Of a DNA stretch of 13,708 bases, positions 1 through 8,000 are shown piece by piece (within the stretch, counting starts at the first letter, position 1; every line of letters begins with the position of its first letter). The translations under genes were made by a program, and so were the position numbers. The DNA is taken from NCBI GenBank assembly GCA_002369195.1, contig DFEW01000067.1:3795-17502 (forward strand), read 5' to 3'. Origin of the DNA: Christensenella sp. UBA3792. Lineage in GTDB: Bacteria; Bacillota; Clostridia; Christensenellales; CAG-138. Under the pieces are notes generated by a model. That model was not told the origin of the DNA, did no database searches, and saw only the letters and a program-made list of their open reading frames with translations.

Positions 1-1308
1 GATTGCACCGGCTGCGGCAACTGCATCGACGTCTGCCCGGCGAAGGTCAAGGCGCTCGCCATGATGCCGCTTGAGAAGAGCGTTGAGAAGGAAGAAAAGA
101 ATTGGGAGTATGCGGTTTCGCTGCCCGACAAGAAGCTCAACGTCAATCCGAAGACCGTCAAGGGAAGCCAGTTCCTCCGTCCGCTGTTCGAGTTCTCCGG
201 CGCATGCGCAGGATGCGGCGAGACCCCGTACATCAAGCTCCTTACCCAGCTGTTCGGCGATCGCATGATCATCGCGAACGCGACGGGCTGCACGTCGATC
301 TACGGCGGTTCCGCACCGACGGCTCCGTACGCGAAGAACGACAAGGGTCAGGGTCCGGCATGGGCGAACTCCCTGTTCGAAGACAACGCAGAGTTCGGCT
401 ACGGCATGAACCTCGCAACGAAGCAGCGCCGTGCGCGCCTGGCGGACACCGTCAAGAAGATGCTCGAAGTTCCGTATCTGGACGAGGACATCGCGGCGGC
501 AGCCAAGGAATGGCTCGACAAGATGAACGATGCGCAGGGTTCGCGCGAAGCGGGCGACAAGCTCGTTTGGCTGATCGAAAAGCATCCGACCGCTACGAAG
601 GGCTGCGACTGCGAGGCATGCACGCTCGCACGTGAAGTGCTCGCACAGAAGGATCAGCTCGTGAAGCCGTCCATCTGGGTATTCGGCGGCGACGGCTGGG
701 CGTACGACATCGGCTACGGCGGACTCGATCACGTGCTCGCCATGGATGAGGACGTCAACGTGCTCGTTCTGGACACCGAAGTCTACTCCAACACCGGCGG
801 TCAGTCCTCCAAGGCGACGCCGACCGGTCCGATCGCGAAATTCGCGGCAGCCGGCAAGCGCACCAAGAAGAAGGACCTCGGTCTCATGGCAATGTCCTAC
901 GGCTACGTCTACGTCGCCAAGGTCTGCATGGGCGCCGACCCGAACCAGCTCTTGAAGGCCGTCAACGAAGCGGAAGCGTACAAGGGACCGTCCCTGATCA
1001 TCGCGTACGCGCCCTGCATCAACCACGGCATCAACATGGGCCACAGCCAGGAAGAAGCCAAGAAGGCAGTCGAAGCCGGTTACTGGCCGATGTACCGCTA
1101 CAATCCGGACCTCGCTCTGGAAGGCAAGAACCCGTTCCAGCTCGATTCGAAGGATCCGAAGAGCAGCTATCGCGAGTTCATCATGGGCGAAGCGCGCTAC
1201 GCCGCGCTGACCAAGCAGTTCCCCGAAGTTGCGGACGAACTGTTCACCCGTGCGGAAAACGAAGCAGCCGAGAAGATCGAATACTACAAGAAGCTCAACG
1301 ATATGTAA
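1..1308 (+). CDS. nifJ: Pyruvate:ferredoxin (flavodoxin) oxidoreductase, C-terminal part (5' end outside window)
   Basis: Decarboxylates pyruvate with CoA to acetyl-CoA and CO2, passing electrons to ferredoxin; a central cytoplasmic enzyme of anaerobic fermentation. The reading frame is open from base 1, so the first Met codons at 61 are internal. The 435 visible residues start inside a 4Fe-4S ferredoxin motif (CTGCGNCIDVCP, residues 2-13). The thiamine diphosphate domain follows: ACAGCGE at 68-74 and Cys97 (ATGCTS) with Cys339 (YAPCINHG) fit the four ligands of the proximal cluster, GGDGWAYDIG at 229-238 and YSNTGGQ near 262-268 are the TPP/Mg-binding segment. Single-chain enzymes of this family have about 1170 residues, so roughly the first 740 lie upstream. 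The gene ends at a strong terminator. The nifJ name follows family usage and does not imply nitrogen fixation; no nif gene is visible. Confidence 0.96.
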   Translation, partial: DCTGCGNCIDVCPAKVKALAMMPLEKSVEKEEKNWEYAVSLPDKKLNVNPKTVKGSQFLRPLFEFSGACAGCGETPYIKLLTQLFGDRMIIANATGCTSIYGGSAPTAPYAKNDKGQGPAWANSLFEDNAEFGYGMNLATKQRRARLADTVKKMLEVPYLDEDIAAAAKEWLDKMNDAQGSREAGDKLVWLIEKHPTATKGCDCEACTLAREVLAQKDQLVKPSIWVFGGDGWAYDIGYGGLDHVLAMDEDVNVLVLDTEVYSNTGGQSSKATPTGPIAKFAAAGKRTKKKDLGLMAMSYGYVYVAKVCMGADPNQLLKAVNEAEAYKGPSLIIAYAPCINHGINMGHSQEEAKKAVEAGYWPMYRYNPDLALEGKNPFQLDSKDPKSSYREFIMGEARYAALTKQFPEVADELFTRAENEAAEKIEYYKKLNDM

Positions 1309-1322
1309 GCTGTTGTACAACG

Positions 1323-1350
1323 AGAGGGAGTCGCCTGACTCCCTCTTTTT
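1323..1350 (+). terminator. Rho-independent terminator of the pyruvate:ferredoxin oxidoreductase gene
   Basis: A perfect 10-bp stem (AGAGGGAGTC at 1323-1332 with GACTCCCTCT at 1337-1346) closes a GCCT loop and runs into TTTTT at 1346-1350. It starts 14 bases after the stop codon. It also separates this gene from the convergent phosphoesterase gene, though on the minus strand the stem is not followed by a T run. Confidence 0.92.
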
Positions 1351-1379
1351 GATTGCCGACGCAACGGCAGCGGCTGCGC

Positions 1380-2513
1380 TCACCACGCGTCATACAGCGT
1401 GAAGGTGTCGCGGTCGGCGTTCTTATAGTAATTATAGTCATTGAGAAACGGCGAGTAGGTCGTGACCGCGATGTTGCGAGTGCCGGGGTTGAACATCAGG
1501 ATGCGGGCGTAGCCGAGCCCGTATTTTTTGTCGTCCTGAAAATTGTACATCATCGCGTTGACCGTGTGTCCGTCGGGGTACGACTTCGACCAGCGCGCGG
1601 AGCCGTCGTTGTGTCCGCACAGCACGAGGCGCACCGAGGGCGAGACGGACAGGATCGCCTGTTCGACGCGCTTGCCGTTCGTGGACAGCGTGCCGTCGTC
1701 GTTCAGAAAGCTGTGCACGAGCAGCACCGCCGGATAGTCGGCGTACTCCGCGAGCATCGCGTTCAGCCAGTCGGCGTACTCGGTGCCGTTCTGCCAGCCG
1801 ATCCCGCAGAGCAGGATCTGCTGTTCGGGCATCGGGAGCACCCAGGTGCTGCAGTCGTCGTAAAAGAGCATCGCCTCCGGCGCGGTGCAGAAGTCCGCCT
1901 GCCGGTAGGCGGCGTAGTCCACGGTGTTCGCGCCCACGTCATGATTGCCCGCCACACAGTAGAAGGGCAGCGCTTCGCGAATGCGCGAGATCGCCGCATC
2001 CGCGTTGTCCCAATGCCGCTGGTAATTGCGGTTGTCGACAATGTCGCCGGTGCAGACCACGGCGACGGCGCGGTAGTCCGCATGCACGTTCAGCACCCAG
2101 TCCGCCATCGACTGAAAGATTTCCGGTCGCTTGTAGGCGTAGTATTGCGTGTCCGAGAACCAGATCAGCGAAAACGGCTCGGCGCTTTTGGGCGGGGTGA
2201 AGGGCGTCGGCGTCGCGAGAAGGTAGAGCATGTCGGGCGGAACGGTCGCGGGCGGCGTGGCGGTCGGGTCGGCATAGAGCGGGATGAACACGTCGACGAT
2301 CTCGTACTGCGTCGGCGCGGGGGTCGGGACGGGCGAAGGCGTCGGCTCCGGCGTCGGGATTGCGGGCGCGGCAGCGGTCGTTGCGACGGCAACGGTATCG
2401 GCGATCACTTCCTGCGGGGACTTGGTACGCTCGCGCTTCATGATGAACATCACGACGCAGATCAGCGAGAGAAGCAGCAGCCAAAGCGTCCCCAAAATGC
2501 GGTTTTGATTCAT
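1380..2513 (-). CDS. Membrane-anchored calcineurin-like metallophosphoesterase, extracytoplasmic
   Basis: Probably a two-metal phosphoesterase acting outside the membrane; substrate unknown. The start chosen is the ATG at 2513, which has AAGAGGTG six bases upstream; a GTG at 2522 is in frame but lies within that ribosome binding site. The 377-residue product has a hydrophobic anchor (about 7-25) followed by KRER, then a Pro/Thr-rich spacer with many TP pairs (about 51-69 and 82-108). The catalytic domain shows the family motifs in order: SDTQ (120-123; Gln replaces the usual His), GDIVDN (156-161), GNHD (189-192), VHS (266-268) and GHND (300-303). KRER after the anchor fits a type I-like or uncleaved signal topology only loosely, so the orientation is inferred from the linker. 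The gene is convergent with its left neighbour and divergent from its right one, hence likely monocistronic. Confidence 0.88.
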   Translation of the reverse strand: MNQNRILGTLWLLLLSLICVVMFIMKRERTKSPQEVIADTVAVATTAAAPAIPTPEPTPSPVPTPAPTQYEIVDVFIPLYADPTATPPATVPPDMLYLLATPTPFTPPKSAEPFSLIWFSDTQYYAYKRPEIFQSMADWVLNVHADYRAVAVVCTGDIVDNRNYQRHWDNADAAISRIREALPFYCVAGNHDVGANTVDYAAYRQADFCTAPEAMLFYDDCSTWVLPMPEQQILLCGIGWQNGTEYADWLNAMLAEYADYPAVLLVHSFLNDDGTLSTNGKRVEQAILSVSPSVRLVLCGHNDGSARWSKSYPDGHTVNAMMYNFQDDKKYGLGYARILMFNPGTRNIAVTTYSPFLNDYNYYKNADRDTFTLYDAW

Positions 2514-2544
2514 GTAGCACACCTCTTATACTCGATTTTGCGGC

Positions 2545-2553
2545 AGTGTAGCA
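2545..2553 (-). promoter_or_regulatory. Candidate extended -10 for the phosphoesterase gene
   Basis: Read on the minus strand, TGCTACACT is an extended -10 (TGn followed by TACACT) about 31 bases before the ATG at 2513. No convincing -35 lies 16-18 bases upstream, so this is a weak call. Confidence 0.35.
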
Positions 2554-2650
2554 CGAAAAAACGGTCGAATGGTGTTTTCGACAAACAAAGCCGCGGGCGG
2601 GGCGGATTCGCTGTCGCTCGCACGGATGCGCGAAATGCGCAAAATGGGGC

Positions 2651-2679
2651 TTTCCAATCCGGCGCTTTTGTGGCATAAT
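2651..2679 (+). promoter_or_regulatory. Predicted sigma-A promoter of the DUF4003-like / aminopeptidase operon
   Basis: TTTCCA (2651-2656) and CATAAT (2674-2679) are 17 bases apart, and TGG directly before CATAAT makes an extended -10. The predicted start near 2686 leaves a leader of about 24 bases carrying a strong ribosome binding site. Confidence 0.6.
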
Positions 2680-2709
2680 GGAGTATATGAGAAAAGGGGA
2701 GGTGTTCGG

Positions 2710-3681
2710 ATGCGTACCGGTATCGTGCGGCGCACGGAGCAGTTCATAGAAAATCGCAGGCGCATCGAGCGTACATTTCGCATCTCTTCGCCGCAGACGC
2801 ATTGCCTGTGCGCGCTGCTGCTCGGACTCGACGATCGCGACGCGGACCTTGCATCGATCCGCCGCGGACGGAAGATCCTGCGCAAAAACACCGGCATGTT
2901 CTCGGCGTTCCGGGGCTTGGGCATGGCGCCCGCCGCGATCAAGATCGGCGAGTACGAGGACGGCGAGCGTCGGCTGAACTTTGCAAAGGACAACCTGCGC
3001 AAGCTCAAAGCGGCGGGCTTCGCCGCGACCGACTATCTCTGCCCCGCATCGTTCTTGATGGCAAAAGCGCATGAGCGGGCGGACGCGGTTGCCGCCGAGG
3101 CATACGCGCAGTATCTTTCGATGCGCCATGCGCAGCGCATCCTGACCGGCGGGGAGGACGTGATGTTTGCCGTCCTGTTCGCGATGTACGAGGCGGACAA
3201 GGCCGTGATCAGCGCGCGCACGGATACGGCGATGGACCTGTTTTCGGCGCGGTTCTCGCGCACGAACGCCTCGCAGATGGCGAGCTTTGCGATCGCGCTG
3301 TCCGACCAGAGCGTCGAAGCGCTTGCCGAGCGGACCGAACGGCTGTACGACGCGGTGCGCGCCGCGGGCGAACGCAACCGCGAAATGCTCGATCTGCCGC
3401 TGCTGGCGTTTCTCGCGTCGCTCGACGTGCCGGTGGAGCAGACGGCGGCGGACATCCATGAGCTTTCGGCGTTCCTAAAGACGCGCAAGGGCTTTTCCGC
3501 GGTGCGCGTGGGACGCAGTCAGCGCCTGTTTTACGCGACCGCACTCGTCGCGATCGATGCGCTGCTCGGCATGCCCGCGGATGCGCCGGACGCGGCAAAG
3601 AAGCGCGACCTGCTGCAAACGCTGATGGTCTCCGGCATCCTGCTGTTCATCGCCGCTTCGATGGCGGCGTCCGGAATATAA
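2710..3681 (+). CDS. DUF4003-like protein of unknown function
   Basis: I recognise no enzyme here. The helical pattern and length (323 residues) resemble the DUF4003 family of Firmicutes as I remember it, whose role is unknown; the family call is from memory. The start is the ATG at 2710, preceded by AGGGGAGGTG at 2695-2704; the open frame runs further upstream through the promoter and is not used. The sequence is mostly alpha-helical and rich in Ala, Arg and Asp, with few aromatic residues. The last 22 or so residues (about 301-323, ending in AASMAASGI) are hydrophobic and could be a tail anchor or a buried helix. No signal peptide and no Cys/His metal motif are visible. It ends 22 bases before the M29 aminopeptidase start with no terminator between, so the two are probably co-transcribed. 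Confidence 0.6.
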   Translation: MRTGIVRRTEQFIENRRRIERTFRISSPQTHCLCALLLGLDDRDADLASIRRGRKILRKNTGMFSAFRGLGMAPAAIKIGEYEDGERRLNFAKDNLRKLKAAGFAATDYLCPASFLMAKAHERADAVAAEAYAQYLSMRHAQRILTGGEDVMFAVLFAMYEADKAVISARTDTAMDLFSARFSRTNASQMASFAIALSDQSVEALAERTERLYDAVRAAGERNREMLDLPLLAFLASLDVPVEQTAADIHELSAFLKTRKGFSAVRVGRSQRLFYATALVAIDALLGMPADAPDAAKKRDLLQTLMVSGILLFIAASMAASGI

Positions 3682-3703
3682 CGTTCGAAGAAAGGAAACC
3701 GAT

Positions 3704-4933
3704 ATGGAAAACAAGCTCAAAGAGTATGCAAAACTGCTGGTCGAGGTCGGCGTCAACATTCAAAAGGGACAGACGCTGCTGCTGTTCTCGCCGGTCGATC
3801 AGGCGCCGTTTGCGCGCATGTGCGCGGACGTCGCGTATGAAAACGGCTGCCGCGAGGTCGTGATGATGTGGAACGACGATCACATGACCCGCGCGAAGTA
3901 TCTGCATGCGGACGACGCGGTGTTCGACGAGTTCCCGCAGTTCCGCGCCGATCTCTACACGCATTATGCCGAGGAAGGCGCGGCGTTTTTGCATCTGATC
4001 TCCGACGATCCGGAAAACCTGCTCGGCGTGGACAGCGGACGCATCCTGCGCGCGCACAAGGCGTCGGGCGAAAAGCTCAAGGCGTACCGCCGTTTTCAGG
4101 ATCAGAACGTGTTCCCGTGGGGCATCGGCGCGCTCGCAAGCCCGAAGTGGGCGAAGAAGGTGTTCCCGAACCTGTCCGAAGCCGAGGCGGTCGACGCGCT
4201 GTGGGATAAGATCTTCATGGCATGCCGCGTCAAGGGCGACGGTTCGGCGGTCGAGGCGTGGAGAAAACACGCGGACAACCTCAGAGAGCATGTGCGCATC
4301 CTGAACGGGTATCATTTTGAAAAGCTCCATTACGAGAACGCGCTTGGCACCGACCTGTGGGTCGAGCTTGCCGACACGCACGTATGGGAAGCGGGCGGCG
4401 ACCGCACCGTCCAGGGGCAGGACTACATGCCGAACATCCCGACCGAGGAGTGCTTCACCGCGAACAAAAAGACCGGCATCAACGGCGTCGTGTGCGCATC
4501 GCTGCCGCTGTGCCTCGACGGCAACGTGATCGAGAACATCCGCTTCACGATGCAGGACGGCAAGATCGTCAAGGCGGAAGCGAGCAAGGGCGAGGACGTC
4601 CTGAAAGCCGCGATCAGCGTCGACGACGGCGCGTCGTACTTCGGCGAGGTCGCGCTCGTGCCGTACGATTCCCCGATCAGCAATTCCAAGACCCTCTACT
4701 ATGAAACCCTGTTCGACGAGAACGCCGCATGCCACTTCGCGTTCGGCAAGGCGTATGCCTCTAGCGTCGAGGGCGGCGCGAACATGAGCAAGGAGGAGCT
4801 GAAGGCGGCGGGCATCAACGATTCGATCACCCACGTCGACTTCATGGTGGGCACCGCGGACCTGAAGGTCACCGGCTTTACGCGCGACGGCAGGGAAATC
4901 CCGGTCTTTGTCGACGGCAATTTCGCATTCTGA
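3704..4933 (+). CDS. M29 family aminopeptidase (AmpS/PepS-like)
   Basis: Cytoplasmic metallo-aminopeptidase that removes N-terminal residues from peptides, using two divalent metal ions. The 409-residue length is normal for the family. The metal-binding and catalytic residues of M29 enzymes can be placed with family-like spacing: Glu249 in NIPTEECFT, Glu315 in FGEVALVPYDS, His344 in CHFAFGKAY, and His377 with Asp379 in THVDFMVGTADL. The N-terminal domain (about 1-200, KGQTLLLFSPVD near 21-32) is the less conserved alpha/beta part. The ATG at 3704 has AAAGGAA (3691-3697) six bases upstream. It is the second gene of a likely operon with the DUF4003-like gene and is closed by a terminator. A role in peptide turnover is the family default; nothing in the neighbourhood narrows the substrate. 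The ampS or pepS symbol is not assigned because specificity is not readable. Confidence 0.93.
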   Translation: MENKLKEYAKLLVEVGVNIQKGQTLLLFSPVDQAPFARMCADVAYENGCREVVMMWNDDHMTRAKYLHADDAVFDEFPQFRADLYTHYAEEGAAFLHLISDDPENLLGVDSGRILRAHKASGEKLKAYRRFQDQNVFPWGIGALASPKWAKKVFPNLSEAEAVDALWDKIFMACRVKGDGSAVEAWRKHADNLREHVRILNGYHFEKLHYENALGTDLWVELADTHVWEAGGDRTVQGQDYMPNIPTEECFTANKKTGINGVVCASLPLCLDGNVIENIRFTMQDGKIVKAEASKGEDVLKAAISVDDGASYFGEVALVPYDSPISNSKTLYYETLFDENAACHFAFGKAYASSVEGGANMSKEELKAAGINDSITHVDFMVGTADLKVTGFTRDGREIPVFVDGNFAF

Positions 4934-4939
4934 ACCCGT

Positions 4940-4962
4940 ATCCCGCTTCGGCGGGATTTTTT
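4940..4962 (+). terminator. Rho-independent terminator after the aminopeptidase gene
   Basis: ATCCCGC (4940-4946), a stabilising TTCG tetraloop, GCGGGAT (4951-4957) and a T run to 4962. It begins six bases after the stop codon and isolates the caspase-like gene downstream. Confidence 0.92.
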
Positions 4963-5074
4963 GAAATAATATATTTTGAAAACCCTGTAACACTTGTCCG
5001 TTCTGCGGTGTCTATATGGTATAGGAAAACAGCCGCCCTTCGGCGGAAAAACGGATTGCATACGGAGGTATCAC

Positions 5075-8000
5075 ATGAAACACGCTTCGAAACGGATCCT
5101 TGCATGGCTGCTCTGCACCGTCATGCTGCTTGCGCTTCTGCCGGCGTTCGCGGCGGCGGAGGAGGACACATCGCCTCTCGACCCGCCCGCGCATGCGGAC
5201 GGCGAACCGACGGAAGAATTGCCGGACGACGGCGACCCTGCACTCGACGAACCGACGGAGGAACTGCCGGACGACGGCGACCCTGCGCTCGACGAACCGT
5301 CGGAGGAACTGCCGGTAACGGAACCCGCAGAAGCGGAACCCATTCCGGACGAGCCGGAGGGGGACGACACGGAGCTTTCGGAAGAACCCGTGAGGGGCGC
5401 CAACGCAGTCGTCGTTCTGGACGAGGAACTCGTGCCCGGCACAAACTATTTTGAAGTCGAAGAGCCGTATACGATCTACTATCGACCCGTACGACCGGCA
5501 GAAGACGGGTATTACAAGTTTTATGCCAACTGCGCAGCGACCCGGTACGCATATCTTGCCGACAGCGAACTGAATCAACTGAACGGTGATTATGAGTCAA
5601 CGGCCTTTGCGTTTCTGCACGGGGGCGAGACCTATTATTTCGGATTGTCCAATCCCGGCACAGGCATCCCCATCACCACGCAGTCAACTTTGAAGGTATA
5701 CCCTGCAAACGCCTGCGGGAACAATATGATATGGAACTTCGACGCTGAAACCGGAACACTGTCCTTTACCGGATCGGGAGATATGTGGCAGTATGAGCCG
5801 GACGCCATACCGTGGGCGGTTTACAAGGATCAGGTTGAGACGGTCGATTTCCGGAATGCCGACGTCAATCGGATCATCGCTTATGCGTTCTATAACTATG
5901 ATAATCTGACTTCCGTCCTGTTCGAGGACGGCTTTCCGCAGGTCGAAAACTATGCGTTCTGCGGAACGGGAATCAAAGAAGTCTATACCAAAAATCAGAT
6001 CGGTAAGTACGCGTTTGCAAACTGCAAGGATCTGGAAACGCTCACCATGACGGGAAGCGGCTGCTCGATAATCAGCGATCACGCATTTTATAACAGCGGT
6101 TTGAAAACGGTTACACTGAAAAATGGGCTGAATGTGCAGATTCAGCCGTACGCGTTTGCAAACTGCGCCGATCTAATGACCGCCGATTTCGGGAACAGTC
6201 TTTGGTTAATCGGAGCACATGCGTTTGAAAACAGCGGGATCAGAACGATCTCAACATCGTCGAACCTGTACAGAGTGGGCGCATACGCGTTTGCGAATTG
6301 TCCAAACCTGATCACGGCGCAATTGCCGGAGGGATCGGGATCGACCGTCATCCCCGAGGGCTGTTTCAAAAACAGCGGTATCCAATCCCTGTATATCCCG
6401 AAAAACGTGGAGACGATCGAAAAGGATGCGCTTTACGGCTGCACAAAGCTTGCGCCGGACGCGCTTACAGTCGATCCGAACAACAATGTTTTTACGGCAA
6501 AGGACGGACTGATCCTGACAAAGGACGGAAAGACAACACAGCTTGCGGTTCCTTCGCTGACCGAATGCACCATACCGTTCGGCGTGCAGACCATAGCGGG
6601 GCAAACGTTTTACAACATGCCGCTGCTCACCGATGTGACGCTGCAGCCGGGCGTGAAGGTGATCGAAACGAATGCATTCAGGGATTGCCCGGCGCTGGGA
6701 TCCGTTACGATCCCGACCTCACTTTCGACCGTTCAGGCAGGCGCGTTTACGGACTGCCCCGCGCTTTCCGACGTGTACTATCTCGGCACGGAGGCGGAGC
6801 GGAACGCGAAACTGACGGTTGAAGGCGGCAACGACGCGCTGATGAACGCCGAATGGCACTATCAGGAGCCCTGCACCTTTGACGGCGCGGTCGTCTGGAA
6901 CGACGAGGATGTGCAGTTCAAGGGCACCACGCCGTATATGACGTGGACCGGCAGCGCGCTCGAACCGCGCTTTGCGCTCAACGATGCGGAAGGGAACCCG
7001 GTCGATCCGCAGACCTATACCTATGAATACCGCGAGAACGTCGATGCGGGCACCGGATACGTGTTCGTGACGTTCACGGAGGGGTACACCGGCGTGCTGC
7101 GCCTGTTCTTCAAGATCTACCTGCCCGCAACGACGCAGACGTCGGTCGAGAACGTCGCGGACGGCATCCGGATCAGCTGGGCGCCGGTCGAAGGCGCGAC
7201 CGGCTACGTGATCTATCGCCGCGCATGGAATCTGCAGAGCGCGGGCTGGACGACCTTCGAACGCTGGAACAACACGACCGGCACGTCCTGGACGGACAAG
7301 ACGGTTTATGCGGGCACCCGCTATCAGTACGGCGTGAAGGCGTATTTTGCGCAGCGCATGGACGCGGTGACCGGCGCGATGATCGGCGGCAACGTCGGCG
7401 ACAACTTCAACCTCGGACACGTCGGTCCGCTCAAGACCACCGTGCGCATCACCACGCGCCACCTCGTTTCGCTGAAACCGGCGAGCGGAAAGATCACGGC
7501 AACGTGGGAAGCGTCGAAGGTCTTTACCGGCTATCAGCTCAAGTACGCGACCAACGAGGCGTTCACCAAGGACGTCAAGACGGTGAAGATCGCCGATCCG
7601 TCGACCGTTTCCATGGTGCTCAAGTCGCTGAAAAACGGCACGACGTACTATGTTGCGGTCCGCTCGTACCATGAGTTTGCGGGCATGACATACTTCGGAC
7701 AGTGGTCGAACGTCATCCGCGTCAAAGCCGGTGCGGTCTATACCGTGTACGACGTGATGTACCGCGCACTGACGATCGGCGAGAACAACTACAAGACCAG
7801 TCCGCTGAAGGGCTGCGTCAACGACGCGACCGCTATGACCGGCATGCTGCAGGGACTGAACCGTCCGTTTACCGTGAACAAACTGCAAAATGAAAAGAAA
7901 GCATCGATCATCAATGCGATCCGCACGACCTTCGCCGATGCGTGGGACAACGATATCTCGGTGTTTACCTATTCCGGACACGGCGTGCAGGCGAGCGACA

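Noticed and set aside
1..1308. Nitrogen-fixation gene implied by the name nifJ
   Set aside because: The enzyme is a general fermentative pyruvate oxidoreductase; no nif genes are present.
1353..2678. 441-codon plus-strand frame opposite the phosphoesterase gene
   Set aside because: It is Arg-rich with no domain, and the minus strand carries all phosphoesterase motifs and a good ribosome binding site.
1939..3459. 506-codon minus-strand frame
   Set aside because: It overlaps two real genes and their promoters and is low-complexity Arg-rich.
3647..4993. 448-codon minus-strand frame opposite the aminopeptidase
   Set aside because: It is a shadow of a complete M29 gene and spans the terminator.
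5033..5046. Small CCGCC/GGCGG hairpin in the leader of the caspase-like gene as a riboswitch
   Set aside because: Only a 5-bp stem without a conserved riboswitch core; chance is likely in GC-rich DNA.
5204..5314. CRISPR-like repeat array
   Set aside because: The units are in frame, directly adjacent without spacers, and encode an acidic spacer.
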